DNA of 64,000 nt from Ligilactobacillus faecis (lineage in GTDB: Bacteria; Bacillota; Bacilli; Lactobacillales; Lactobacillaceae): the NCBI RefSeq assembly GCF_029889745.1, contig NZ_CP123639.1, positions 1,407,501 through 1,471,500 on the forward strand. The letters run 5' to 3'. Positions 1 through 10,513 of the stretch are shown one piece after another. Positions within the stretch are counted from its first letter, which is position 1. The number at the start of each line of letters is the position of its first letter. Below the pieces are notes generated by a model that made no database searches, was not told where the DNA came from, and was given only the letters and a program-made list of their open reading frames with translations. The position numbers and the translations under genes are program-made.

Positions 1-1606
<1,606 letters not shown>

Positions 1607-1675
1607 AGTCAAAAACGCAGTTTTCGAGAAGAGAAGATATTGTCTAGTTTTGAGAGAACAAGGTTCTCAAAAATA

Positions 1676-1795
<120 letters not shown>

Positions 1796-1799
1796 TTAT

Positions 1800-1870
1800 G
1801 CGGAAGTAGTTCAGTGGTAGAACACCACCTTGCCATGGTGGGGGTCGCGGGTTCGAATCCCGTCTTCCGC
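1800..1870 (+). tRNA. tRNA-Gly (anticodon GCC)
   Basis: Cloverleaf folds by eye: acceptor GCGGAAG/CTTCCGC, anticodon loop TTGCCAT giving GCC, T-loop GTTCGAATC. No CCA is encoded. It sits between two 5S genes in the rRNA operon and is presumably processed from the same transcript. Confidence 0.96.
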
Positions 1871-1872
1871 TT

Positions 1873-1992
<120 letters not shown>

Positions 1993-1997
1993 TTAAG

Positions 1998-2024
1998 AAG
2001 TCATGCGATGAGCATGGCTTTTTT
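1998..2024 (+). terminator. Terminator of the rRNA operon
   Basis: Stem AGTCATGC/GCATGGCT with a short loop followed by a run of six T. It lies directly after the second 5S gene and before helD. Confidence 0.8.
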
Positions 2025-2066
2025 GATATTTAAAGCTTTTGTGCTTTCAGAAAGGAGCGATCTTTT

Positions 2067-4331
2067 TTGGATAAGGATAAAAAAGTTGAACAAAAACATG
2101 TCAATGATGTTATTAAAGAGATCGAAACGCAACTAGCATTTAATGAGAGTGAGTATCAAAAAGCACAACTCGAAACAACATTAGTTGAAAAAAACTATGG
2201 GCAAAATGCTAAGATCAATACTTTTGAAGTCGATGACCAAATGGAGACAAATGCTGAAGTACAGCAACAAAAGCAGTTAGTTGCCAAGAACCTTGAAAAT
2301 GAACAGATCTTAAAAAAGCAACTTGAAACTTTAAAGCAACTGAAAAAATCACCGTATTTTGGTCGGATCGATATCCTTGATCCGGACGAAACAACGCCAG
2401 AAACACTTTATATCGGAACGGCGTCATTAGTTGATGATGAGCAAAATTTTTTGATCTATGATTGGCGTGCCCCGATCTCTTCGATCTATTATAACGGAAC
2501 TTTAGGAAAAGTTTCATATGAGACACCAATGGGGACATTAGAAACAGAACTCAAAAAGAAAAGACAATTTACGATCGTCAATGGTCAGATCAAAAATATG
2601 TTTGATACAAATGAAACTGTGGGTGATGAAATGCTCCAACAGATCTTAGGCGAACATAGTGATGAATATATGCATAATATCGTTGCTACGATCCAAAAAG
2701 AGCAAAATGATATTATTCGTGATACGACGCATGATCTTCTATTAGTTCAAGGTGTAGCAGGATCGGGAAAAACATCAGCGATCTTACAACGGATCGCATT
2801 TTTACTTTATCATAGTCGCGATAAGCTTTCAGCTGAGCAGATCGTTTTATTTTCACCTAATCTTTTGTTCAGTCACTATATCTCTGAAGTTCTTCCAAGC
2901 TTAGGGGAGCGGAACATGCGCCAAGTAACGCTTGCCGAATTTTTAACTCAACGTTTTCAAGGTTTAAAAGTAGAAACTTTATTTGATCGTTATGAGAAGC
3001 AAAATGCGTTGACTACTAGAGAGCAAGAAATACGCGCTAAAAAAGAACAAGCTTCTTTTATGGAACAAGTCGAAAAGTACGTTGCTGCATTAAGTCCCTC
3101 ACAGCTTTATTTTAGTGAGATCCGTCTCAATGGCGGTGAGATCTTTTTTGAGCGCAGTGAGATCGAAGCGATCTATGCAGCTTTACCGCAAAATATGCGA
3201 CCAGAGCAACGTTTTTTAGAGACTAAAAATACTTTGATCAAACGTCTAAAACAACGGATCGAAGAGGAAATAACGGCACCATGGGTCTTAGAAAAGTTAG
3301 AGACACTAAGTGACGAAGAATATTATACCCTTTTGGGCAATAAACGACGTGCAGCTTTTCAAGCTCTAGCTGATGAAGAAAAATATTTAGCCAAGAAACT
3401 TGTGAGACAAAAGTTTGAAAAAGTCTATGATGCGCTATATAATGATTATTTTTTAGATATTTACGCACAATACCAACATTTTTTGAGTTTAGTTCTTCCA
3501 GAAAGCGTTTTGACTTTTACAAATGATATCGAGTATCATCGGATCGCTTTAGAGGATTGTGCTCCCTTACTTTATTTACGTGATCTTTTAACTGGGAGTG
3601 GGCAAAATCAGGCGATCGCACATCTTTTTATCGATGAGATGCAAGATTATACGCTCCCACAATTGATCTATTTAAAATATATTTTTCCAAATGCTAAATT
3701 GACGTTGTTAGGCGATAGTGAACAGGCATTATTCAATCCTTTGATGACACCAGATAAATTACTAGCGCGTTTAGAAAAACATTTACGTGCTAAGAAAAGT
3801 AAATGTATCAAGTTGAATACGAGTTATCGCTCGACTGCCCAGATCACAGATCTGATGAAAGCTTTATTACCAGATGGTGAACAGATCAATTCATTCACGC
3901 GACCAGGAAAGCTTCCAAAGATCGTTTTTGCTGGCTCAGAGCAAGAACACTTTATGTTAAAACAACAACTGGAAAAAAGTTTAGAACAAAATGAGACAGT
4001 TGCGTTGATCACTAAAGATCTGGCAACAGCTGAAGCTCTATATCCTAAGTTGCGTAAAACTTTCAAGACAACTGTTTTAGGAAATGAAGATCGTGCTTTA
4101 CCTAAAGGAGTGGTGATCTTACCGATCTATCTAGCTAAAGGACTTGAATTTGATGCGGTCATCGCGTATGATATCTCAGAAAATTACCAAGAAAAAGACT
4201 TAGGGATCTTATATACGATCTGTTCCCGGGCGATGCATGAGTTGACTTTATTTGTAAAGCAAGAGCCTTCACCACTATTGGCTAAATTACCACCTGAGTT
4301 ATATACCGTTGAAAGAACTTTAAAATTATAA
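2067..4331 (+). CDS. helD: HelD-like superfamily 1 helicase / RNA polymerase recycling factor
   Basis: SF1 (UvrD/Rep-like) ATPase of 754 residues, close to the usual length of HelD (about 770). HelD binds RNA polymerase and uses ATP to release it from stalled or terminated complexes. Seen: a long coiled-coil N-terminal arm (residues 1-100), Walker A GVAGSGKTS near 229, Walker B FIDEMQD near 521, GDSEQ, the TSYRST motif, KGLEFD near 691 and a C-terminal SRAMHELTLF motif. The start is TTG with AAAGGAG ten bases upstream; no better ATG lies nearby. It is monocistronic between the rRNA terminator and its own terminator. The helicase family is certain; HelD rather than another UvrD-like protein rests on the coiled-coil N-terminus and length. 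Confidence 0.88.
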   Translation: MDKDKKVEQKHVNDVIKEIETQLAFNESEYQKAQLETTLVEKNYGQNAKINTFEVDDQMETNAEVQQQKQLVAKNLENEQILKKQLETLKQLKKSPYFGRIDILDPDETTPETLYIGTASLVDDEQNFLIYDWRAPISSIYYNGTLGKVSYETPMGTLETELKKKRQFTIVNGQIKNMFDTNETVGDEMLQQILGEHSDEYMHNIVATIQKEQNDIIRDTTHDLLLVQGVAGSGKTSAILQRIAFLLYHSRDKLSAEQIVLFSPNLLFSHYISEVLPSLGERNMRQVTLAEFLTQRFQGLKVETLFDRYEKQNALTTREQEIRAKKEQASFMEQVEKYVAALSPSQLYFSEIRLNGGEIFFERSEIEAIYAALPQNMRPEQRFLETKNTLIKRLKQRIEEEITAPWVLEKLETLSDEEYYTLLGNKRRAAFQALADEEKYLAKKLVRQKFEKVYDALYNDYFLDIYAQYQHFLSLVLPESVLTFTNDIEYHRIALEDCAPLLYLRDLLTGSGQNQAIAHLFIDEMQDYTLPQLIYLKYIFPNAKLTLLGDSEQALFNPLMTPDKLLARLEKHLRAKKSKCIKLNTSYRSTAQITDLMKALLPDGEQINSFTRPGKLPKIVFAGSEQEHFMLKQQLEKSLEQNETVALITKDLATAEALYPKLRKTFKTTVLGNEDRALPKGVVILPIYLAKGLEFDAVIAYDISENYQEKDLGILYTICSRAMHELTLFVKQEPSPLLAKLPPELYTVERTLKL

Positions 4332-4337
4332 AGATAA

Positions 4338-4360
4338 AACAGGGTTCGCCCTGTTTTTTT
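4338..4360 (+). terminator. Terminator of helD
   Basis: Perfect stem ACAGGG/CCCTGT with loop TTCG and a run of T, six bases after the helD stop codon. Confidence 0.88.
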
Positions 4361-4361
4361 A

Positions 4362-4390
4362 TTGCACAAATTTCATTGATACTGTATACT
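4362..4390 (+). promoter_or_regulatory. Promoter of tRNA-Thr
   Basis: TTGCAC, 17-base spacer, TATACT; start expected about 13 bases before the mature tRNA. Near-consensus sigma-A promoter. Confidence 0.75.
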
Positions 4391-4410
4391 TATTTATGTA
4401 TTTGAGTAAT

Positions 4411-4483
4411 GCCATTTTAGCTCAGCAGGTAGAGCACCACCATGGTAAGGTGGGGGTCACCGGTTCAAGTCCGGTAAGTGGCT
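4411..4483 (+). tRNA. tRNA-Thr (anticodon GGT)
   Basis: Cloverleaf by eye: acceptor GCCATTT/AAGTGGC, D-arm GCTC/GAGC, anticodon stem CCACC/GGTGG with loop ATGGTAA giving GGT, T-arm ACCGG/CCGGT. CCA is not encoded. It stands alone with its own promoter and terminator. Confidence 0.95.
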
Positions 4484-4490
4484 GACTGAT

Positions 4491-4532
4491 AAAAGTGTCA
4501 AGTGGTCTTTTAGACTACTTGACACTTTTTTT
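4491..4532 (+). terminator. Terminator of tRNA-Thr
   Basis: Long stem AAGTGTCAAGT.GTCT / AGAC.ACTTGACACTT with a TTT loop and T run. Confidence 0.88.
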
Positions 4533-4618
4533 ATTATTTTGTTATGTGACCAGATTCTGACAAATAAAAAAACTTCGCCCTGCTATATTTTAGCTACTAC
4601 AAAGAAAGGGGCAGTTTT

Positions 4619-5206
4619 ATGCAAGACGAAGCCACATTAACTACATTATTGACAGAGGTCAAACAAAATCAAGATAGCTCATGTTTAGAGCTTATTTTAC
4701 AAAAATATCGGCCGATGATCATCACAACTGTAAAACGCTATCACTTAGAATTACACGATCAAGACGACCTTTTGCAAGAAGCATCGATCATTTGTTATCA
4801 GACCGCGTGTGCGTTTGATCCTCAAAATGCGACGACGACATATGGTTCATTTTTCAAAAAAAGTTTGATCAACCGCTATCGAACTCTTTTACGTAAAGAA
4901 CAAGCATTAAAGAGACGTGGAGCAAGAGCGCAACTTTCACTCGAGACTTTTTTAGAGGAAAACGGGGATGTGTTTAGTGATAATGCTAAAAGCGAAGGGA
5001 CTTTGATCGATAAATTGACTTTTATAAACGAACTTCCGCTTTTGCTTTCAAACAGTGAATATGCAGTCTTACTAGCAAAATTAGAATGTAAGACAGTCAA
5101 AGAGATCGCAGGCAAATTAGATCTGAGCCTTTCTCAAACGTACAATACTTTAGCGCGTTGTCGTGAAAAAATCGGGCAATTAGCTAAAAAGTTGTACGGG
5201 ATATAA
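4619..5206 (+). CDS. Sigma-70 family RNA polymerase sigma factor (SigH/ComX-like)
   Basis: A 195-residue small sigma factor. Region 2 is visible around residues 30-95 (QKYRPMI, DDLLQEASI, FFKKSLINRYR) and a region 4 helix-turn-helix at the C-terminus (CKTVKEIAGKLDLSLSQTYNTLARCREKI). Such alternative sigma factors in lactobacilli are annotated ComX or SigH and can drive late competence genes. That role is family knowledge and is not shown here. The ATG follows GAAAGGGG by seven bases, and an extended -10 (TGCTATATT) lies near 4581. It is a single-gene unit; the following export operon has its own leader. Confidence 0.75.
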   Translation: MQDEATLTTLLTEVKQNQDSSCLELILQKYRPMIITTVKRYHLELHDQDDLLQEASIICYQTACAFDPQNATTTYGSFFKKSLINRYRTLLRKEQALKRRGARAQLSLETFLEENGDVFSDNAKSEGTLIDKLTFINELPLLLSNSEYAVLLAKLECKTVKEIAGKLDLSLSQTYNTLARCREKIGQLAKKLYGI

Positions 5207-5334
5207 GCGGAAACAAGGTGATTGTTTAAGGACAAATATTATGAGATAATTAAGCAAATGTTCTCCTATTTTAGACTAGAGGGGATAATATGGAATTAAA
5301 GTAGGACGATCGAGCGTGATCAGATCAGCATAAG

Positions 5335-5401
5335 AAAGGAGAAGCTATCTCTCTCTAGAAAATAGAACTTGAGCTATTTTCCATATTGATAGCAAATAAA
5401 A
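5335..5401 (+). promoter_or_regulatory. Leader with Shine-Dalgarno separated from start codon by a hairpin
   Basis: AAAGGAG (5335-5341) is a strong SD but lies 60 bases before the ATG at 5402, and no other SD is present. The intervening bases fold: GCTATC (5344-5349) pairs with GATAGC (5388-5393), enclosing GAAAATAG/CTATTTTC (5358-5365/5374-5381). Removing the hairpin leaves about ten bases between SD and ATG. The same architecture occurs before purR (35625) and at 33303. Confidence 0.6.
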
Positions 5402-6454
5402 ATGAAAAAAGGGAAATTTAAATGGTGGCAACTACTATTAGGCTTAGTTGTAGTTATCATGGTAGTCAACTTAGTCATTGGACTCTTCGTTCGAAAAGAA
5501 AAGACTGCCAAAGTTGAAAAAGTATATACGGTTGTAACAGTCAAAGAAGCACCTCCACTAACATATTCTGGAAAAGTCGAAGCTGTTAGGACACAGATCT
5601 TAGTACCAACAACCGGTAAAGCTCAAAGTGTGACAGTTCAAAATGGTGACCAAGTTGCTCAAGGACAAGCAGTCATGACAACTTACAGTCAATCTTATGA
5701 AGAACAGGCAACTGAAGCTAGACAAGCATTAGAAAAGGCCAAACGTCAAGTGGCTCAGCAAGAACGCGCCTTGACTCAAGCACAAAATCAAGCCCGCAAT
5801 ATCTCAAATGAAGATCCAAGTTACGCTGAGGTACAAAATCAAGTAACAACAGCACAAAACCAAGTTGCGGACGCACGCGCTGAAGTGAGTGATGCGCAGA
5901 CAAAATTAAACGATCTAAATAGTCGTGTGAACGGGAGCGTCCTTGCCCCATTTGCAGGAAATGCGACTGTTGAATATGATAAAACTGGGCAACCATCAGT
6001 TTCGTTAAGCTCAAATGAACTACAACTGACAACACAGATCTCAGAATATGACTATGCTAAGATCAAAGTTGGGCAAGCAGTTGATGCAAAAGCTTTAGCT
6101 ACCAAAAAACAACAGAGCACACAAGTGAATTATTTAGCTAAAGTTCCAGATCAAGCAAGTAAGGCTAATGATGCTAAGTACACTTTGACTGCTCCACTTG
6201 ATCCAGGTCAATTTATGGCTGGGCAAACATTGACGCTTTCGTTTCCGCAAACAGGTCTAGCAGTTCCTATTACAAGCGTTAAAAATGGAGCTGTTTACGT
6301 TGTCGAAGATGGAAAAGCTAAAAAAGTCAGCGTTTCAGGAACTGATTCAAATGGAAGTTTCATCGTTAATAATGGGCTTCGAAAAGGGCAAAAGGTGATC
6401 GCTGAGCCTGATCAAGCTTTAAAAGATGGAAAACGGGTCAAGACCAATGATTGA
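5402..6454 (+). CDS. Membrane-anchored periplasmic-adaptor-type protein of an ABC exporter (MacA/HlyD-like)
   Basis: A 350-residue HlyD/MacA-family adaptor, one per tripartite-like ABC exporter. Residues 10-30 (WWQLLLGLVVVIMVVNLVIG) form one membrane anchor. A biotinyl-lipoyl-like half motif follows (VPTTGKAQSVTVQNGDQVAQGQAV, about 70-95), then a long Gln/Ala-rich coiled-coil hairpin (about 105-180) and the second half-motif with the barrel domain. In Gram-positives such adaptors sit outside the membrane and work with MacB-type permeases. The next two genes are exactly that ATPase and permease, with coding overlaps. The substrate (peptide, drug or bacteriocin) cannot be read from sequence. 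Translation probably depends on the hairpin leader at 5335. Confidence 0.85.
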   Translation: MKKGKFKWWQLLLGLVVVIMVVNLVIGLFVRKEKTAKVEKVYTVVTVKEAPPLTYSGKVEAVRTQILVPTTGKAQSVTVQNGDQVAQGQAVMTTYSQSYEEQATEARQALEKAKRQVAQQERALTQAQNQARNISNEDPSYAEVQNQVTTAQNQVADARAEVSDAQTKLNDLNSRVNGSVLAPFAGNATVEYDKTGQPSVSLSSNELQLTTQISEYDYAKIKVGQAVDAKALATKKQQSTQVNYLAKVPDQASKANDAKYTLTAPLDPGQFMAGQTLTLSFPQTGLAVPITSVKNGAVYVVEDGKAKKVSVSGTDSNGSFIVNNGLRKGQKVIAEPDQALKDGKRVKTND

Positions 6455-7151
6455 GTTGAAAAATATTAATAAATCATATATCCAAGGTAAGAATAAGTAC
6501 CATGTTTTACATGACATTAATTTAAAGATCGAACAAGGTGAATTTTTGGCGATCATGGGCCAATCTGGTTCTGGGAAATCAACTTTGATAAATATCATTG
6601 GCTTTTTAGATGATCAATTTGAAGGTATCTATAATTACTATGAGCATCCGATCCACGAATATCGCCGCGCTCAATTTTCTAAATTACGTAATCAAAATGT
6701 TGGTTTTGTTTTTCAAAACTTTAAGTTGATCCAAAATATCACGATCGCAGATAATGTCGCCTTACCACTATTATATGCAGGTGCAAAAAGAGCCTTTATC
6801 AAAGAAAGAGTCAGTGAAGTTTTAAAAGCTGTTGGGTTAGCTGGCTATGAGAAACAACTTCCTAAAAATCTCTCTGGTGGGCAACAGCAACGGGTCTCGA
6901 TCGCCCGTGCGATCGTGACTGCTCCTAAATTTTTGATCGCAGACGAGCCAACGGGGGCTTTAGATAGTAAAACGTCAGCTGAGATCATGGAATTATTTAA
7001 ACACTTAAACCAAGATGATCAAACAACGATCATTATCGTAACGCATGATCCAAAAGTTGGTGCTCAAGCAGACCGACTCGTGCATATTCTAGATGGACAT
7101 TTGACTGAAGATCAAGATCATCATAAAAGGAAAGTGAGGGAGAGGCAGTGA
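6447..7151 (+). CDS. ABC transporter ATP-binding protein (MacB/LolD type)
   Basis: About 234 residues. Walker [11 protein letters not shown]-loop FVFQNFKLI, signature [15 protein letters not shown], Walker [13 protein letters not shown] and H-loop VTHD are all intact, so an active ATPase is expected. The ATG at 6447 overlaps the end of the adaptor gene and matches family N-termini ([11 protein letters not shown]); an upstream in-frame ATG at 6426 is possible. The C-terminus overlaps the permease start by four bases, indicating translational coupling. It powers the exporter formed with 5402 and 7148. Confidence 0.9.
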   Translation: MIELKNINKSYIQGKNKYHVLHDINLKIEQGEFLAIMGQSGSGKSTLINIIGFLDDQFEGIYNYYEHPIHEYRRAQFSKLRNQNVGFVFQNFKLIQNITIADNVALPLLYAGAKRAFIKERVSEVLKAVGLAGYEKQLPKNLSGGQQQRVSIARAIVTAPKFLIADEPTGALDSKTSAEIMELFKHLNQDDQTTIIIVTHDPKVGAQADRLVHILDGHLTEDQDHHKRKVRERQ

Positions 7152-8344
7152 AAACGATCGAATTATTTAAAGCAGCTTGGCAATCACTACATGCCAATCC
7201 AAAACGAAGCTTTCTGACGATGATCGGGATCATTATCGGGATCGCTGCAGTTATTACGATCATGGCTCTAGGTAACGGAGTCAAACAAAAAATGATCGAA
7301 AGTTTTAAAACGACTGAAGGTGGCGAACAAACAACGACGATCAATTTTTTGAGCGATGATCCGCAAAAGGTCGGCTTTACGCAGCAAGATATTTTAGCGA
7401 TCGAGCAGAATTTTTCTGGACAAGTCAAAAATGCGAAGCTTGAACAAAAAGATAGCGAGATCACAGCAACAGCTGAGTTTGGCAATTCGGCTGCCCAAGC
7501 AGTCTCTTTAGGGTTAATGAAGGATCCGATCAAAGATCTTAAACTTGTAGCTGGAAAAGAGCTGACCAAAACGGCTATTGCTACAGGAAAAAATGAAGCT
7601 TTAGTCGCAAAAGAAGTTGCTAGATCCCAATATGGCAGTCTTGAACGAGCTTTAGGGACACCGGTTTTTATCAACAATACTAGCTATACGATCGTTGGGA
7701 TCTATGAAAAAAATATGAACGTCGAAGGTCCAGCTTTAAATGATGTGATCGTACCTAAAGCCCTCTACCTTACAACCGTGGATACGACGACTGGGAGCAA
7801 CAGTTTGAAATTAACGATCACGAAAGGGAAAAGTGCTTCGACTGTCAGCAAAAAAGTTGTTAAGTACCTGAAGAAAAATGGATCTGCTAAAAATAACGGG
7901 CAATATGAATACTTTGATGCAGGAGCGATCTTACAAAGTATTTCTAATGTTTTTGATATGCTGACTTACTTTATCAGCGCGATCGCAGGGATCTCACTTT
8001 TTATTGCAGGGATCGGTGTGATGAATATGATGTATATCTCAGTTTCTGAACGGACCCAAGAGATCGGGATCCGCTTAGCGATCGGTGCAACGCCACGCAA
8101 TATAATGAATCAATTCCTTCTCGAAGCTATTATGCTGACAGTTGGTGGAGGTCTCTTAGGATTTCTTTGTGGTTGGGGCTTAGCTAGCTTGATCTCGACC
8201 TTTTTACCATATGGGATCAAAGCGGCTGTAACGCTTTCTTCATTCTTATTGGCATTTGGTGTCTCAACTGCCGTGGGGATCATTTTTGGGATCTTACCAG
8301 CTAAACAAGCAGCCAATAAAAACTTGATCGATATTTTACGCTAA
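7148..8344 (+). CDS. ABC transporter permease (MacB/FtsX family)
   Basis: A 398-residue MacB-type permease. One N-terminal membrane helix (about 20-42, FLTMIGIIIGIAAVITIMAL) is followed by an extracytoplasmic MacB periplasmic-core domain (about 45-260). Three C-terminal helices form the FtsX domain, including the SERTQEIGIRLAIGATPRNI coupling motif. The GTG start overlaps the ATPase gene. It is the last gene of the three-gene export operon and is followed by a strong terminator. The substrate is unknown. Confidence 0.9.
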   Translation: MKTIELFKAAWQSLHANPKRSFLTMIGIIIGIAAVITIMALGNGVKQKMIESFKTTEGGEQTTTINFLSDDPQKVGFTQQDILAIEQNFSGQVKNAKLEQKDSEITATAEFGNSAAQAVSLGLMKDPIKDLKLVAGKELTKTAIATGKNEALVAKEVARSQYGSLERALGTPVFINNTSYTIVGIYEKNMNVEGPALNDVIVPKALYLTTVDTTTGSNSLKLTITKGKSASTVSKKVVKYLKKNGSAKNNGQYEYFDAGAILQSISNVFDMLTYFISAIAGISLFIAGIGVMNMMYISVSERTQEIGIRLAIGATPRNIMNQFLLEAIMLTVGGGLLGFLCGWGLASLISTFLPYGIKAAVTLSSFLLAFGVSTAVGIIFGILPAKQAANKNLIDILR

Positions 8345-8350
8345 AACATC

Positions 8351-8388
8351 AAAAAAACCTTACTGACTGTTGAAGTAAGGTTTTTTTT
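8351..8388 (+). terminator. Terminator of the MacAB-like operon
   Basis: AACCTTAC/GTAAGGTT stem with an 11-base loop, flanked by A and T runs. Confidence 0.88.
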
Positions 8389-8494
8389 GATGAGAATTTT
8401 ACTTAATGTGAATATAACTAACTTCTAACTTATGTGATACTAGGAAATTTTGCTAAGATAAGTTTTGTCGTTGATCAAGAAAGGAATTTTTAAC

Positions 8495-9889
8495 ATGAAA
8501 AATATTTCAGACAAAACTACTAAACCATTTTTGGCCTTAACAAGCGTGTTGATCGGGGCGTTTATCGGGATGTTTTCCGAAACTGCTTTGAATATTGCCT
8601 TACCGCAACTTATGCATGTTTTTAACCTTAATGCTGGCACAGCTCAATGGCTAGTTACTGGCTATATGTTAGTTATCGGGATCATTTTACCTTTTTCTAG
8701 TTTATTGACGAAATGGTTTTCAACGCGTCAACTTGTGATTTTTGGTTTAAGTGATTTTATCATTGGGATTCTCATTGCGGCCTTAGCTCCAAGCTTTGGG
8801 ATCTTACTAACTGGGAGAATGCTTCAAGGCATCGCAACCGGCATTTTGTTGCCTTTGATGTTTACTTTAGCGTTGCAACTTTTTCCACCAGAAAAATTAG
8901 GTAGTGCGATGGGGATCTGTGCGCTTGTTATTATGTTAGCTCCTGCGGTGGGGCCAACGGTGACAGGGATGATCTTAGGTAAATTATCTTGGCATTGGAT
9001 CTTTTGGAGTTTTCTACCTTTTTTAGCGCTTGCTTTAGTGGCCGCATATTTATATTTGCCAAATATCGGACAGATCACGCGCCAAAAAGTCGATCTGCCG
9101 TCACTTTTTAGCTCGATCATCGGTTTTTCGACTTTGATCGCGGGTGTCAGCTTTGCTACTGAATTTGGATGGACTTCGCTTCAAGTGCTCATAACATTAG
9201 CGCTTGCATGTGTAACTTTATGTTTTTATGTTCACCGTCAAGTCAAATTAAAGACGCCAATTTTAAATTTACAGATCTTTACACTTAAAGCATTTCGTCT
9301 AGGGACATTCCTTGTAATGCTTGATTTTGCGATCATCTTGTCAGCGATGTATCTATTACCACAATACATGCAAAAGGGACTCCTTCTTCCGGTTGCTTTG
9401 ACAGGGATCGTAATGTTACCAGGGGGAGTGATCAATGCTTTGATGTCTGCGATAGCTGGGCGACTTTATGATCATTTTGGAGTCAAGATCTTGACGCAAG
9501 CGGGTTTTATGATCGCTTTGTTAGGGACTACGATGTTTGCATGCACTACAACGCATTCAACGATCGCATATGTGATCACGGCACATGTGATCTTGATGAT
9601 CGGTTGTCCTTTGGCAATGTCTCCAGCGCAAACGTATGCGTTAAATGCTTTAAGCAAAGAGTATTCTGCTGATGGAAGCACGGTCATGAACACGCTACAA
9701 CAGATCGTCGGTGCCTTGGCAACGGCTCTGACCACAAGCTTTTTGGCTTTAGGTCAAAAGAATTATCCAGGAAGTGATCCGGCAAGGGCGTTTACACAAG
9801 GAATGCATTATGGAAGCTACTTTACGATCGGATTAGTTATTATAGCGCTTTTGCTCTCATGGACGATCAAAGAACAAAAACACGCTTAA
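8495..9889 (+). CDS. MFS drug/metabolite exporter, DHA2 (14-helix) type
   Basis: A 464-residue major facilitator with about 14 hydrophobic helices, the length expected of the DHA2 (EmrB/QacA) proton-antiport family. The antiporter motif C is seen as LAPAVGPTVTG near residue 150. The chosen ATG at 8495 has AAAGGA nine bases upstream; a TTG at 8465 in frame lacks an SD. It is monocistronic after the MacAB terminator. No substrate can be assigned. It could equally be annotated as a multidrug or lincomycin-type efflux protein. Confidence 0.85.
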   Translation: MKNISDKTTKPFLALTSVLIGAFIGMFSETALNIALPQLMHVFNLNAGTAQWLVTGYMLVIGIILPFSSLLTKWFSTRQLVIFGLSDFIIGILIAALAPSFGILLTGRMLQGIATGILLPLMFTLALQLFPPEKLGSAMGICALVIMLAPAVGPTVTGMILGKLSWHWIFWSFLPFLALALVAAYLYLPNIGQITRQKVDLPSLFSSIIGFSTLIAGVSFATEFGWTSLQVLITLALACVTLCFYVHRQVKLKTPILNLQIFTLKAFRLGTFLVMLDFAIILSAMYLLPQYMQKGLLLPVALTGIVMLPGGVINALMSAIAGRLYDHFGVKILTQAGFMIALLGTTMFACTTTHSTIAYVITAHVILMIGCPLAMSPAQTYALNALSKEYSADGSTVMNTLQQIVGALATALTTSFLALGQKNYPGSDPARAFTQGMHYGSYFTIGLVIIALLLSWTIKEQKHA

Positions 9890-9929
9890 GCTCTCAATAA
9901 TTAAGATCTTAAGCGTATCTTACAATAAA

Positions 9930-10451
9930 CTAATTTTGCCAGTATTTTTCAATAAAAGCTTTCCGCCCGCTGTTTTCTTCTAGTTCAAAGCGCACAGGAT
10001 CTTTTTTATAAAAATCTTGGTGATAGTCTTCAGCGGGATAAAAAGGTTTTGCTGTTTCGATCTGTGTTACGATCGGTTTCTCAAAGCGTCCACTTTCTTG
10101 CAGTGCTTTTCGTGAAGCTAGGGCGATCGCGCGTTGCTCTTCATTTTGGACAAAGATCACAGGACGGTAACTATCGCCACGGTCTTGAAATTGCCCCATG
10201 GCATCTGTTGGATCTGTTTGATTCCAATAGATCTCAACTAGTTGTTCATATGAAACGATCGTTGGATCAAACTCGATCAAAACGGCTTCTGTATGTCCAG
10301 TTGTCTGGGTCTTGACTTCTTCATATGTTGGAGCGACTGTGTGCCCTCCGGTATAGCCTGAGATAACTTTTTTGATCCCAGGATAGGTATCAAATGGTTT
10401 GACCATGCACCAGAAGCAACCACCAGCAAAGATCGCAGTTTCTGTTTTCAT
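9930..10451 (-). CDS. msrA: Peptide methionine (S)-S-oxide reductase MsrA
   Basis: A 173-residue MsrA that reduces methionine-S-sulfoxide in oxidised proteins. The catalytic motif GGCFWC is at residues 10-15, followed by the family blocks SGYTGGH, PTYEEV, GHTEAV and the [14 protein letters not shown]-terminus. It is read from the minus strand, convergent with the MFS gene and separated from the upstream CDF gene by about 60 bases. No MsrB domain is fused. Confidence 0.96.
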   Translation of the reverse strand: MKTETAIFAGGCFWCMVKPFDTYPGIKKVISGYTGGHTVAPTYEEVKTQTTGHTEAVLIEFDPTIVSYEQLVEIYWNQTDPTDAMGQFQDRGDSYRPVIFVQNEEQRAIALASRKALQESGRFEKPIVTQIETAKPFYPAEDYHQDFYKKDPVRFELEENSGRKAFIEKYWQN

Positions 10452-10513
10452 AAAATACTACCCCCATTTTACTTGTTGTTCTGATGATAGCACTTGGAGC
10501 TATAAAAGAAAAG

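Noticed and set aside
7033-7677. Long minus-strand open frame over the ABC permease
   Set aside because: Opposite strand of a strongly supported gene, no SD, composition of an antisense shadow.
9883-9915. Perfect palindrome CGCTTAAG...CTTAAGCG at the end of the MFS gene
   Set aside because: It could be a shared terminator for MFS and msrA, but there is no T run on either side. I left it out as a feature.
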